Notes: generated by a model from the letters alone, not told the origin. DNA of 64,000 bases from Devosia sp. (GCA_016713105.1 JADJPS010000018.1:124001-188000), one strand, 5' to 3'; positions 29,365 to 38,523 are shown, counted from the first letter of the stretch. Numbers and translations are program-made.

Positions 29365-30572
29365 GCGCCCCCGGCCGTACCGACCTGCCGCTCGAGGGGA
29401 TGCTGGTCGTCGATTTCAGCCAGTTCCTCTCGGGGCCGCTCTGCGCCCTCAAGCTGGCGGACCTGGGCGCCCGCGTCATCAAGATCGAGCGGCCCGGCCA
29501 GGGCGACTTGTGCCGCACGCTCTATCTCACCGACACCGATATCGCGGGCACCAACAGCCTGTTCCACGCCATCAACCGCAACAAGGAGAGCTTCACCGCC
29601 GACCTGCGCAACCCCGACGACCGGGCCATGCTGAACCGCCTGGTGGCGCGGGCCGACGTGGTGATGCAGAACTTCCGGCCCGGCGTCATGGACCGGCAGG
29701 GCTTCGGCTACGAGGCGGTGCGGGCGCTCAATCCGGACATCGTCTATGCAGCCATTTCCGGCTATGGCGAGGACGGACCCTGGGTCGACCTCCCCGGCCA
29801 GGACCTGCTCGCCCAGGCCCGGTCGGGCCTCTTGTGGCTCACCGGCAGCGCCGGCGATCCGCCCATGCCGATGGGCCTCGCGGTCGCCGACATGCTGGCC
29901 GGCAACGCGCTGGCGCAGGGCATCCTCGCCGCACTGATCCGCCGGCTGCGCACCGGACGCGGCGCCCTGGTGCAGACCTCGCTGCTCGAGGCGCTGCTCG
30001 ATTTCCAGTTCGAGGTGCTGACCACTCATCTCAACGACGGCCGGCGCCCGCCGATGCGGCCCGAGGTCAACGGCGCCCACGCCTATCTCGGCGCCCCCTA
30101 CGGCGTCTATCGAACCGAAGACGGCTGGCTGGCGCTCGCCATGACCCCCTCGCTCGAGCGGCTCGCCACGCTCATGGGCATTGCCGGGCTCGAGCCCTAC
30201 TACACCGACCGGTCCGCCGCGATGCGGGCCCGCGACACCATCAAGCGCGTCATTGCCGAGGCCGTCGCCGCCCGGCCGACGGCGCACTGGCTGGCGCTGC
30301 TGCAGCCGGCCGACATCTGGTGCGCCGAGGTACTCGACTGGCCCGGCCTGTTCGCCAGCGAGGCCTTCCGTCGGCTCGGCATGGTGCAGCGCATCGCCGA
30401 CGACACGGTCGCGCTCGACACGCTGCGCGGCCCGCTGCGCATCGACGGCGCGGCCCTCACCAATCCCCGACCGGCCCCCGCCCTCGGCGCGGACCGCGAC
30501 AGGATCATCCGGGAGTTCGGCCTCGTGCCGGAGCCCGGTGAGACGACCACCACGCGGATATCCGCGACCTGA
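29361..30572 (+). CDS. CaiB/BaiF-type CoA-transferase (class III)
   Basis: The 403-residue product shows family motifs: LEGMLVVDFSQFLSGPLCAL, KLADLGARVIKIERPGQGD, HAINRNKESFTADLRNP, then LPGQDLLAQARSGL, where the Asp is the expected catalytic residue that forms the aspartyl-CoA anhydride. C-terminal parts include TSLLEALLDFQFEVL and WPGLFASEAF. Class III enzymes move CoA between organic acids in the cytosol. Start overlaps the previous gene (ATGA type). The paired MaoC-like gene suggests a CoA-thioester substrate, not identified. Confidence 0.9.
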   Translation: MSAPGRTDLPLEGMLVVDFSQFLSGPLCALKLADLGARVIKIERPGQGDLCRTLYLTDTDIAGTNSLFHAINRNKESFTADLRNPDDRAMLNRLVARADVVMQNFRPGVMDRQGFGYEAVRALNPDIVYAAISGYGEDGPWVDLPGQDLLAQARSGLLWLTGSAGDPPMPMGLAVADMLAGNALAQGILAALIRRLRTGRGALVQTSLLEALLDFQFEVLTTHLNDGRRPPMRPEVNGAHAYLGAPYGVYRTEDGWLALAMTPSLERLATLMGIAGLEPYYTDRSAAMRARDTIKRVIAEAVAARPTAHWLALLQPADIWCAEVLDWPGLFASEAFRRLGMVQRIADDTVALDTLRGPLRIDGAALTNPRPAPALGADRDRIIREFGLVPEPGETTTTRISAT

Positions 30573-30612
30573 ATGCAACGGCGCGAACCCGCGCCCTGAA
30601 GGGAGGACGACC

Positions 30613-31938
30613 ATGAACAAGATTATCGCAGCCCTGGTGCTGGGCACCGCGCTCGTCGCGGTGGGCGGCACGTCGATGGCGGCGGACGACTGGGGCAAGT
30701 TCGACGGCTACACGCTGCGCGTCAAGCTGATCGGCGGCGCCCAGTACGAGCCGCTCTACGCCGAAATCCCGAAATGGGAAGCGGCGACCGGCGCCAAGGT
30801 GGACATCCTGAGCCGCAAGAACCACTTCGAGCTCGACCGCGAGATCAAGCAGGATATCGCCGCCGGCACGCTCGACTGGTGCGTGGGCTCCAACCACACC
30901 TCGTTCGCCCCGCAATACGGCAACATCTACATCGACCTCAACGGCGTGGTGAAGCCGGAGGTGCTGGCCGAATTCGACCAGCTGGCGCTCCAGAACTCGA
31001 CCGTCAACGGCCGCCTCGTGCAGCTGCCGCGCCACTCCGACGTCTCGAACCTGTTCTACAAGAAGTCGCTCTACGAGGACCAGGCCAACAAGGACGCCTT
31101 CAAGGCCAAGTACGGCTACGATCTCGCCCCGCCGGAGACCTTCGACCAGTTCAAGGACCAGGCCATCTTCTTTGCCAAGGCGCCGGACTTCTACGGCACC
31201 CAGTACGTGGGCAAGGACGAGGCCATCACCGGTCGCTTCTACGAGATGCTGGTGGCCAATGGCGGCGCCCTGTTCGACGAGAACTGGAACCCGACCTTCA
31301 ACTCGGCGGCCGGCCTCAAGTCGCTGATGTGGTTCAAGGAGCTCTATGACGCCAAGGCGGTGCCGGCGGGCGTGCTCAACTACCTGTGGGACGATACCGG
31401 GCTGGGCTTCGGCTCCGGCACGGTGGCGCTGAACCTCGACTGGGCCGGCTGGGCCGGGTACTTCAACGATCCGGCCAATTCCAAGGTGGCCGGCGATGTC
31501 GGCGTGGTGCGTGCGCCCAAGGGCGACGGCGGCAAGCGTTCGGGCTGGGCCGGCAGCCACACCTTCTCGATCACCGAGACCTGCGACAACAAGGATGCCG
31601 CGGCCTCCCTCATCAGCTTCCTCACCGACCATGACCGGCAGATGATCGAGGCGCGCAGCGGCCTGCTGCCGACCCGTACCCAGGTGTGGAAGGACGTGAA
31701 GGCCGAGTTCGAGGCGGCCGGCAACGCCTTCCAGGCGATGGTGGTGGACACCTACAGCCTGTCGATGGCCGAGGACGCCTTCACCCCGCCGCTGATCGAA
31801 CCCTGGGTCGAGGTTTCCAACGTCATCTGGCCAGCCCTGCAGAAGGGCATCCTGGGCGAGATGGACCCGCAGGCCGCACTCGACGACGCCGCCGCCAAGG
31901 CCAAGCTCGTCATGGAAGATGCCGGCTACCTCAAGTAG
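30613..31938 (+). CDS. Periplasmic sugar-binding protein of an ABC transporter (family 1)
   Basis: The product has 441 residues. ATG 30613 follows GGGAGGA. The signal peptide MNKIIAALVLGTALVAVGGT ends at SMAA. The mature protein has the order of family 1 carbohydrate binding proteins: YAEIPKWEAATGAKVDIL, DISNLFYKK-like SDVSNLFYKKSLYED, WFKELYDAKAVPAG, GTVALNLDWAGW and GWAGSHTFSITE, then RSGLLPTRTQVW. It feeds the permeases encoded next. A perfect 24-base palindrome follows the stop, as is common after binding-protein genes that need higher expression. The substrate is probably a sugar or sugar acid; a deoxy-hexose is suggested by RhaM-like and lactonase-like genes. Confidence 0.92.
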   Translation: MNKIIAALVLGTALVAVGGTSMAADDWGKFDGYTLRVKLIGGAQYEPLYAEIPKWEAATGAKVDILSRKNHFELDREIKQDIAAGTLDWCVGSNHTSFAPQYGNIYIDLNGVVKPEVLAEFDQLALQNSTVNGRLVQLPRHSDVSNLFYKKSLYEDQANKDAFKAKYGYDLAPPETFDQFKDQAIFFAKAPDFYGTQYVGKDEAITGRFYEMLVANGGALFDENWNPTFNSAAGLKSLMWFKELYDAKAVPAGVLNYLWDDTGLGFGSGTVALNLDWAGWAGYFNDPANSKVAGDVGVVRAPKGDGGKRSGWAGSHTFSITETCDNKDAAASLISFLTDHDRQMIEARSGLLPTRTQVWKDVKAEFEAAGNAFQAMVVDTYSLSMAEDAFTPPLIEPWVEVSNVIWPALQKGILGEMDPQAALDDAAAKAKLVMEDAGYLK

Positions 31939-31951
31939 GCCGTCACGACAA

Positions 31952-31975
31952 GGAGGGGCGGCGCGCCGCCCCTCC
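31952..31975 (+). terminator. 24-base perfect palindrome after the binding-protein gene
   Basis: GGAGGGGCGGCG and CGCCGCCCCTCC are adjacent perfect complements (31952-31975). The hairpin sits between the binding-protein stop (31938) and the permease start. No T-run follows. It probably stabilises upstream mRNA or attenuates downstream genes, a known arrangement in binding-protein operons. Confidence 0.6.
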
Positions 31976-32007
31976 CGCTCATGCCCGACGAGTGCAGGAT
32001 CACCGCC

Positions 32008-32910
32008 ATGCTGTTCAGGCGTCGCGAACGCGCCACACCTTACCTGCTGCTCATGCCTGCGCTGGCCATCATGGCCTTCGTGGTGGTGATTCCGCTCGGC
32101 TTCTCGCTCTATACGAGCTTCACCGGCTACCGGCTGATCAAGCCCGAGACGATCAGCGACTTCGTCGGCTTGCGCAACTACCAGCGCATTCTCACCGACC
32201 TCGAGTTCTGGGTCCCCTTCGGGCGCACGGTGCTGTTCCTGACCGTGGCGCTGAACATCGAGTTCCTCCTCGGCCTCGGCATTGCGCTGCTGATCAACCA
32301 GGTCACCTGGGGGCAGCGCACGCTGCGCACCATCATGATGTTCCCCATGATGTTCTCCCCCATCCTCGTCGGCTTCCAGTTCAAGTTCCTGTTCAACGAC
32401 AATATCGGGGTGGTCAACAACGCCCTGCAGTCGCTGGGGCTGACCGGTTTTGCGGTGCCCTGGCTGGTCGACGGCTTCCTCGCCTTCTTCTCCATCACCT
32501 TCGCCGAGGTGTGGATGAGCACCTCGGTCTTCGCCATCCTGCTGCTCGCGGGCCTGTTCGCCATGCCGCGCGATCCGATCGAGGCCGCACGGGTGGATGG
32601 CTGCAACCCCTGGCAGACCTTCCGCCACATCACCCTGCCCTTCCTGATGCCTTTCGCCTACATCGCCATGGCCATCCGCTCGCTCGACGTGGCGCGGGCC
32701 TATGACATCGTCAAGGTGATGACCGCCGGCGGCCCGGCGGGGCGCACCGAACTGCTCTGGACGCTGATCGCGCGCACCGGCTACGAGAACTCGCGCATGG
32801 GCATGGCCAATTCCATGGCCTATGTCTCGACCATCCTGTCGCTCCTGTTCACCTGGTACTTCTACCGCAAGCTCGTGGCCGCCCGCCGCTACATGGGAGG
32901 GCTGGAATGA
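32008..32910 (+). CDS. Sugar ABC transporter permease (MalF/UgpA type)
   Basis: The product has 300 residues if ATG 32008 is used (AGGA 8 bases upstream); ATG 31981 is in frame but its ribosome site would be buried in the hairpin. Six membrane helices are visible, starting TPYLLLMPALAIMAFVVVIP. The conserved EAA loop reads EAARVDGCNPWQTFRHITLP (about 192-211) and contacts the ATPase. The end overlaps the next gene by 4 bases. It forms the heterodimeric membrane pore with the permease half of the following fused gene. Confidence 0.92.
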   Translation: MLFRRRERATPYLLLMPALAIMAFVVVIPLGFSLYTSFTGYRLIKPETISDFVGLRNYQRILTDLEFWVPFGRTVLFLTVALNIEFLLGLGIALLINQVTWGQRTLRTIMMFPMMFSPILVGFQFKFLFNDNIGVVNNALQSLGLTGFAVPWLVDGFLAFFSITFAEVWMSTSVFAILLLAGLFAMPRDPIEAARVDGCNPWQTFRHITLPFLMPFAYIAMAIRSLDVARAYDIVKVMTAGGPAGRTELLWTLIARTGYENSRMGMANSMAYVSTILSLLFTWYFYRKLVAARRYMGGLE

Positions 32911-34889
32911 GCGACGCCGTCGAAAGCCGGGCCTCCAAGGCCCTGAAGCGCATCGCCCTCACGGCGCTGACCTTCCTGCTCATGGTGGTGATGTGCGTGC
33001 CCGGGCTGTGGGTGGTGCTCTCCGCCTTCCGGCCCAACGCGGAAATCCTGTCCAAGCCGCCGATCTGGATTCCCGAGCGGCTGACGCTCGACAACTTCGC
33101 CAAGATCTTCGGGCTCGGCTCCGACCAGATCGCCATTCCGGTCATCGCCTACTTCACCAATTCGTTCGTCATCGCGCTGACCTCGACGGTGATCGCGCTG
33201 CTCATCGGCATGGCCGGCGGCTACGCCTTCGCGCGCTTCCGGTTCCGCGGCAAGGCGGGGATCTTCCTGGGGCTGATGCTGTTCCGCGCCGTGCCCGGCA
33301 TCGCGCTGTCGCTGCCGGTGTTCATGCTGTGGAGCTGGATGGGACTGATCGACACCCAGCTCGGGCTGATCATCGTCTATGTCAGCCTCAATGTCCCCTT
33401 CACCATCTGGCTGGTGGACGGCTTCTTCCGGCAGATCCCGATGTCGCTGTCCGAGGCGGCGCAGGTGGATGGCTGCACGCGCTGGCAGGCCTTCTGGAAG
33501 ATCGAGTTCCCGCTGGCGCGCTCCGGCATCGCCGCGGCCGGCGTCTTCGCCTTCCTCACCTCGTGGAACGAGTACGCGCTCGCCAGCCAATTGACCCGCT
33601 CCACCGATTCCAAGACCCTGCCCGTCGGCCTGCTCGACTTCACGGCGCAGTTCACCATCGACTGGGCGGGCATGTGCGCCATGGCGGTGATCATCATCAT
33701 CCCGGCGCTCATCCTCACCTTCCTCGTCCAGAAACATCTGATCGCCGGGCTCACCTTCGGCGGCGTGCAAGGATATCCCATGGCGGCAAACGCGCTGGAA
33801 AAGGGCGTCAAGAAATACGGCTCCGTCGGCGTCGTGCACGGCATCGACCTGAGGATCGCGCATGAGGAGTTCGTCGTTCTCGTCGGGCCCTCGGGCTGCG
33901 GCAAGTCGACCACGCTGCGCATGATCGCCGGGCTCGAGGACATCACCGGCGGGCTGATCCGCATCGGCGACCGGGTGGTCAACGACCTGCCGCCGCGCAA
34001 GCGCAACATCTCGATGGTGTTCCAGAACTACGCGCTCTATCCGCACATGAACGTGCGCGAGAACCTCGGCTTCGGGCTCAAGATCGCCGGCGAGACGCCG
34101 GAGCGGATCGCCGAGCGGGTCAACGAGGCGGCGGAAATCCTCGGGCTGACCCCGCTGCTCGAACGGACGCCGGCCGAACTCTCGGGCGGGCAGCGCCAGC
34201 GCGTCGCCATGGGACGGGCGATCGTGCGCAACCCCGACGCGTTCCTGTTCGACGAGCCGCTCAGCAATCTCGACGCCAAGCTGCGCGGCCAGATGCGGGC
34301 CGAGATCAAGAAGCTGCACCAGAAGGTGCGCACGACCGTGGTCTACGTCACCCACGACCAGGTCGAGGCGATGACGCTGGCCGACCGCATCGTGGTGATG
34401 CGCGATGGCCATATCGAGCAGGTCGGCACGCCGATGGAGGTATTCAACCATCCCCGGACCACGTTCGTTGCGACCTTCATCGGCTCGCCGCCGATGAACC
34501 TCTTGCCAGCGCGGATAGACGGCGATGCGGTCCGGCTCGCCGACGGCACCGAGGTGCCGGTTCCGGACCGGCTGAAGCCCTTCGTCGCCGACGGCGAGGA
34601 GCTGACGCTCGGCATCCGGCCCGACGATATCAGCCCGGTGGGCCATGGGCTGAGCCAGGACGGTCCCGGCGCCGAGATCGAGCTGACGGTGGAACTGGCC
34701 GAGCCGCTCGGCATGGAGAGCCTGCTCTACACCCGCGCCGCCGGCCAGGAGGTGCTGGCCAAGCTTTACGGCCCGCGCATCGTCACGCCGGGTGAGCGGC
34801 TGAACTTCCGCCTCGCCCTCGACCGCGCCCATCTGTTCGATACCCGGACCGGGCTCTCGGTGCGGGCGCGTCAACCCGGGGGGAACTAG
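32907..34889 (+). CDS. Fused sugar ABC permease (MalG type) and ATPase (UgpC/MalK type)
   Basis: One frame of 660 residues carries two proteins usually encoded apart. Residues 1-289 are a MalG-like permease with EAAQVDGCTRWQAFWKIEFP as EAA loop, ending HLIAGLTFGGVQG, the usual permease terminus. Next comes TAT (33774-33776), where a stop is expected, then Pro and Met. From Met 292 (ATG 33780, AAGGA upstream) a full ATPase follows: Walker A GPSGCGKSTT (about 328), Q-loop FQNYALYPHM, signature LSGGQRQRVAMGRA (about 425), Walker B FLFDEPLSNLD (about 447), H-loop THDQVEAMTLADR and a C-terminal TOBE region. One base change (TAA to TAT) would explain the fusion. The ATPase may still start on its own. 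Confidence 0.9.
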   Translation: MSDAVESRASKALKRIALTALTFLLMVVMCVPGLWVVLSAFRPNAEILSKPPIWIPERLTLDNFAKIFGLGSDQIAIPVIAYFTNSFVIALTSTVIALLIGMAGGYAFARFRFRGKAGIFLGLMLFRAVPGIALSLPVFMLWSWMGLIDTQLGLIIVYVSLNVPFTIWLVDGFFRQIPMSLSEAAQVDGCTRWQAFWKIEFPLARSGIAAAGVFAFLTSWNEYALASQLTRSTDSKTLPVGLLDFTAQFTIDWAGMCAMAVIIIIPALILTFLVQKHLIAGLTFGGVQGYPMAANALEKGVKKYGSVGVVHGIDLRIAHEEFVVLVGPSGCGKSTTLRMIAGLEDITGGLIRIGDRVVNDLPPRKRNISMVFQNYALYPHMNVRENLGFGLKIAGETPERIAERVNEAAEILGLTPLLERTPAELSGGQRQRVAMGRAIVRNPDAFLFDEPLSNLDAKLRGQMRAEIKKLHQKVRTTVVYVTHDQVEAMTLADRIVVMRDGHIEQVGTPMEVFNHPRTTFVATFIGSPPMNLLPARIDGDAVRLADGTEVPVPDRLKPFVADGEELTLGIRPDDISPVGHGLSQDGPGAEIELTVELAEPLGMESLLYTRAAGQEVLAKLYGPRIVTPGERLNFRLALDRAHLFDTRTGLSVRARQPGGN

Positions 34890-34891
34890 TC

Positions 34892-35221
34892 ATGCAGCGC
34901 ATGGGCATGGTGATCGGGCTCAAGCCCGAAAAGGTCGCCGAATACAAGCGGCTGCACGCCGCGGTCTGGCCGGAGATCCTGGCAAAGATCAGCGAATGCA
35001 ACATCACCAACTACTCGATCTACCTCAAGGAGCCGGAAAACCTGCTGTTCGGCTACTGGGAGTATCGCGGCGCCGACTTCGCCGCCGATGCCGCCCGCAT
35101 GGCCGCCGATCCGCGCACGAAGGACTGGTGGGCCGTCTGCATGCCCTGCCAGGAGCCGCTGCCCGATCGCAAGGACGGCGAGTGGTGGGCGATGATGGAG
35201 GAGGTGTTCCACCATGACTGA
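34892..35221 (+). CDS. L-rhamnose mutarotase-like protein (RhaM/DUF718 family)
   Basis: The 109-residue product has the length and pattern of RhaM: MGMVIGLKPEKVAEYKRLHA then AVWPEILAKISECNITNYSI, EPENLLFGYWEY and TKDWWAVCMPCQEPLP. The conserved His in RLHAAVWP, the Tyr in NYSIY and the WW pair near residue 80 fit the family active site. RhaM interconverts anomers of L-rhamnose, so the imported sugar may be rhamnose, fucose or a related deoxy-sugar. It is 2 bases after the ATPase stop and overlaps the next gene. Confidence 0.85.
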   Translation: MQRMGMVIGLKPEKVAEYKRLHAAVWPEILAKISECNITNYSIYLKEPENLLFGYWEYRGADFAADAARMAADPRTKDWWAVCMPCQEPLPDRKDGEWWAMMEEVFHHD

Positions 35222-35863
35222 ACAACGGCTCGCGGCGCTGCGCGACTGCTACACCTCGGTGCTGCACGACGTGATGCGCGGCATGGGCCTGCGCAACTTC
35301 ACGCTGCCGCCGCGCCTGCGCCCGCTCGACCCGGCGGGCGTCCTGACCGGTCCGGTCTTCACCATCGAGGGCCGTATCGACGAGACCGCCGACGCGCACC
35401 AGACGCTGCTCGAGTGGACAGGACTGCTCTCGAGGTGCCCCCCGGCCATGTCTGGGTCGCCCAGCCGCACAACCAGCTGGTGGCGCAGATGGGCGAACTC
35501 TCCGCCGAGACGCTGCACCGCAAGGGCGTGCTGGGCGTCGTCACCGACGGCGCACTGCGCGACACCAGCTTCATCCTCCGGCTCGGCTTTGCCTGCTGGG
35601 GCACGTTCCACACGCCGCGCGACGTGGTCGGGCTGTGGTTGCCGACCGGTGTCGGCCAGCCGATCATGATCGACGACGTGCGGGTCAATCCGGGCGACTG
35701 GGTGCATGGTGACCGCGACGGCATGGTGGTGATCCCCGCCGCGGTGCTGGACGAGGTGATCGAGAAGGGCGTCGCCGCGATGAACACCGAGAGCAAGGTG
35801 CGCCGCGCCATCATCGAAGGCATGGACCCGCAAGAGGCCTACCTGACCTACGGGAAGTTCTAG
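35214..35863 (+). pseudogene. RraA-like aldolase/demethylmenaquinone-methyltransferase-fold protein, frameshifted
   Basis: ATG 35214 starts MTEQRLAALRDCYTSVLHDV and runs to LLEWTGLLS; from about 35430 the continuation EVPPGHVWVAQPHNQLVAQM is in another frame. Inserting one C (CTCTCGAGG to CTCTCCGAGG) restores a 216-residue RraA-family protein with GVVTDGALRDT (family RxxxD region) and GDWVHGDRDGMVVIP. Related enzymes are HMG/2-keto acid aldolases that split a 2-keto acid to pyruvate, which would suit the end of a sugar-acid pathway. As written the gene cannot give full protein; ATG 35410-35420 codons are internal. Mutation versus base-call error is open. Confidence 0.75.
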
Positions 35864-35866
35864 CCG

Positions 35867-36985
35867 ATGCGCATCGCCGAGCTCGAGATCCGCGCCTGCC
35901 GCCATTCGGGCTCGACCGTTGCCGGAGCGGCGATGCGCGACGGGCAGAGCCAGGACGGGCTCGAGTACCTGGTGCACACGCTGCGCACCGAGGACGGACG
36001 TTCGGCCTCGATGTTCGGCTTTGCCGGCCGCTCCGCCATCGGCGCGGCGCACCAGGCCGCCGCCTCGCTCCGCCCGTTCTTCGTCGGCCGCAATGCCCTC
36101 GACCGCGAGAAGGCCTGGCAGGACTGGCGCACGGCGGACCGCTGGTGGCATCACCTGCCCATCTACAGCTACGGACCGGTCGACTGCTGCCTGTGGATCC
36201 TTGCCGCCGAGGCCGCCGGCCAGCCGCTGTGGCGCTACATCGGCGGGGCCCGCAACCAGGTGCCGGTCTATGTCTCCTCGCTGGTCCTCGCCGATGCCGA
36301 GGCCTATGCCACCGAGGCGCGGGCAGTGCAGGCGGCGGGAATGAAGGCCTACAAGATCCATCCGCCCGGCCGGTCGCTCGAGGCCGACATCGCCATCCAC
36401 CGCGCGGTGCGGGCCGCGGTCGGGCCCGATTTCCCGCTGATGTCCGACCCCGTGGCACCCTACTCGCTGGAGGAGGCGGTGCGCCTCGGGCGGGTGCTCG
36501 AGGAGCTCGGCTTCCTCTGGCTCGAGGAGCCGCTGCCCGACGAGGCCTTCGGCGCGCTGCGCGAACTGAGCCGGGTGCTCGACATCCCGGTCGTGGGCAC
36601 CGAGGTGCTGCCCAGGCATCCCTACTCGGTCGCCGAGTGCATCGCCTCGCGCGTCGTCGACGCGGTGCGCGCCGATCCCTCCTGGAGCGGCGGCATCACC
36701 GGCACGCTGAAGACGGCCCGGCTGGCCGAGGCCTTCCACATGAAGTGCGAGCTGCACACCACTATCCTCGCCCCGCTCGAGCTGGTGAACCTCCACCTCA
36801 ACGGCGCCATCGCCAATTCGAGCTACCTCGAACTGCTCTGGCCGCGCGCCCCGTTCGACTTCGGACTTCTGGCGCCGCTGCCGATCGCCGACGGCATCGC
36901 CACCATGCCCGAGGGCCCCGGCCTCGGCATCGGCCTCGACTGGGACCTGATCGACAACGACACCATCGCGGTTCTCCAGCCATGA
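35867..36985 (+). CDS. Enolase-superfamily sugar-acid dehydratase (mandelate racemase/muconate lactonizing type)
   Basis: The 372-residue product has a capping domain (1-130) and a modified TIM barrel. Metal and acid-base residues can be seen: the Lys strand MKAYKIHPPG, metal Asp in LMSDPV, metal Glu in WLEEPLPDE, third metal Glu in VVGTEVLP, and His in KCELHTTIL. This is the mandelate-racemase-like subgroup, members of which dehydrate L-rhamnonate, L-fuconate, D-galactonate and others to 2-keto-3-deoxy acids. The exact substrate is not set by these motifs. It lies between the aldolase-like and UxaA genes and overlaps the latter by 4 bases. Confidence 0.85.
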   Translation: MRIAELEIRACRHSGSTVAGAAMRDGQSQDGLEYLVHTLRTEDGRSASMFGFAGRSAIGAAHQAAASLRPFFVGRNALDREKAWQDWRTADRWWHHLPIYSYGPVDCCLWILAAEAAGQPLWRYIGGARNQVPVYVSSLVLADAEAYATEARAVQAAGMKAYKIHPPGRSLEADIAIHRAVRAAVGPDFPLMSDPVAPYSLEEAVRLGRVLEELGFLWLEEPLPDEAFGALRELSRVLDIPVVGTEVLPRHPYSVAECIASRVVDAVRADPSWSGGITGTLKTARLAEAFHMKCELHTTILAPLELVNLHLNGAIANSSYLELLWPRAPFDFGLLAPLPIADGIATMPEGPGLGIGLDWDLIDNDTIAVLQP

Positions 36986-37305
36986 CCACGACCGACACCC
37001 GCCTGCTGCTGCTCAGCGATGCCGACAACGTGCTGGTGGCGCGCGCAACCATCGAGGCCGGCGAGACCATCGTCGTGTCCGGCACGCCGATCACGCTGCC
37101 TGCCCGCGTCATCATGGGACACAAGCTGGCCCGCCGGACCATCCCCGCCGGCACCCCGGTCCACAAGTACGGCGCCCCGATCGGCACCGCGACCGAGGAC
37201 ATCGCCGTCGGCGAGCACGTGCACCTGCACAACCTGAAGAGCAACTACACCGCGACGCATTCGCTGGATGCGGCCCGCGCCGGCGCGGAGGGACAAGAGC
37301 CATGA
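36982..37305 (+). CDS. UxaA-type dehydratase small subunit (SAF domain)
   Basis: The 107-residue product has an SAF fold: VARATIEAGETIVVSGTPIT, then IMGHKLARRTIPAGTPVHKY, GAPIGTATEDIAVGEHVHLH and NLKS. This is the N-terminal half of altronate/galactarate dehydratases, here a separate gene with the large part following at once. Both ends overlap neighbours by 4 bases (ATGA), so subunits are made together. The conserved HKLA and HVHLHN segments lie at the expected places. Confidence 0.88.
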   Translation: MTTTDTRLLLLSDADNVLVARATIEAGETIVVSGTPITLPARVIMGHKLARRTIPAGTPVHKYGAPIGTATEDIAVGEHVHLHNLKSNYTATHSLDAARAGAEGQEP

Positions 37306-38495
37306 GCGAGCTGACCGGCTATCTGCGCACCGACGGGCGCAAGGGCATCCGCAACGTCGTTGCCGTCGCCTATCTGGTCGAGTGCGCCCACCACGTGGCG
37401 CGCGAAATCGCCTGGCCGCACCGCGACCGGGCCCATGTGATTGGCTTTCCCGGCTGCTTTCCCAACGCCTATGCGCAGCAGATGATGGAGCGGCTGTGCA
37501 CCCACCCCAATGTCGGGGCGGTGCTGCTGGTCTCGCTCGGCTGCGAGAGCTTCAACCGCTACGCCCTCGAAAAGGTGATCCGCGACAGTGGCCGGCCGGT
37601 CAAGTCACTGGTGATCCAGCGCGACGGCGGCACCAGAGCGACCATCCGCGACGGCCAGGCCTGGATCGAGTCCACGGTTGCCGCTCTCGCGGAGGCCCCG
37701 CGCGTGCCGATGGATGTCTCCGAACTGGTCGTCGGCACCGTCTGCGGCGGCTCGGACGGCACCAGCGGGCTCTCCGGCAACCCGGCCGCCGGCCGCGCCT
37801 TCGACCGGCTGGTCGAGGCCGGCGCCGCCTGCATCTTCGAGGAGACCGGCGAGCTGATCGGCTGCGAGGAGATCATGGCGGCCCGCGCCAGGACGCCGGA
37901 ACTCGGCGACGAACTGCGCGCCGCGGTGGCCAAGGCGGCCCGCTACTATGCCACGCTCGGCTATGGCAGCTTCGCCGCCGGCAATGCCGATGGCGGCCTC
38001 ACCACCATCGAGGAGAAGTCGCTCGGCGCCTATGCCAAGTCCGGCGCCTCGCAGATCGCCGGCCTGATCAAGCCCGGCGACCTGCCGCCCCGCGGCGGGC
38101 TCTACCTGATGGACGTGGTGCCCGACGGCGAGGTGCGCTTCGGCTTTCCCAACATCTCCGACAATGCCGAGATCGTCGAGATGATGGCCTCGGGCGCTCA
38201 CCTGTCGCTGTTCGTCACCGGGCGCGGCTCGGTGGTCGGCTCCGCCCTCGCCCCGGTCATCAAGATCGCCGCCAACCCCCACATGTACGAGCGGCTCGCC
38301 GAGGACATGGACGTCAATGCCGGCCGCATCATCACCGGCGCGGCCTCGCTCGACGAGGTGGGCGAGGAGATTTACCGGCTGGTGCTCGACGTGGCGGCGG
38401 GTGCCGAGACCAGGTCCGAGGCGCTCGGCCATGCCGAGTTCATCCTCACCTACAAGAGCTTCGAGCCGATCGGCCCGGCCTGCCTGCCGGCCTAG
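37302..38495 (+). CDS. UxaA-type sugar-acid dehydratase large subunit
   Basis: The 397-residue product starts GYLRTDGRKGIRNVVAVAYL, the usual opening of the altronate/galactarate dehydratase C-terminal domain. Conserved features are the cysteines in GFPGCFPN, SLGCESFNRY, TVCGGSDGTSGLSGNPAAGR and the ETGELIGCEEIM segment, fit for iron binding. The family dehydrates aldonic or aldaric acids. Why the operon has both this and an enolase-superfamily dehydratase is unclear; two substrates or two successive dehydrations are possible. Confidence 0.88.
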   Translation: MSELTGYLRTDGRKGIRNVVAVAYLVECAHHVAREIAWPHRDRAHVIGFPGCFPNAYAQQMMERLCTHPNVGAVLLVSLGCESFNRYALEKVIRDSGRPVKSLVIQRDGGTRATIRDGQAWIESTVAALAEAPRVPMDVSELVVGTVCGGSDGTSGLSGNPAAGRAFDRLVEAGAACIFEETGELIGCEEIMAARARTPELGDELRAAVAKAARYYATLGYGSFAAGNADGGLTTIEEKSLGAYAKSGASQIAGLIKPGDLPPRGGLYLMDVVPDGEVRFGFPNISDNAEIVEMMASGAHLSLFVTGRGSVVGSALAPVIKIAANPHMYERLAEDMDVNAGRIITGAASLDEVGEEIYRLVLDVAAGAETRSEALGHAEFILTYKSFEPIGPACLPA

Positions 38496-38523
38496 CCGGC
38501 GCGCCAATTGAAGGAGGAGCATC

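Noticed and set aside
35410..35863. Separate short gene starting inside the RraA-like gene
   Set aside because: It is the second half of the same conserved protein after a one-base frameshift; the internal ATG has no ribosome site.
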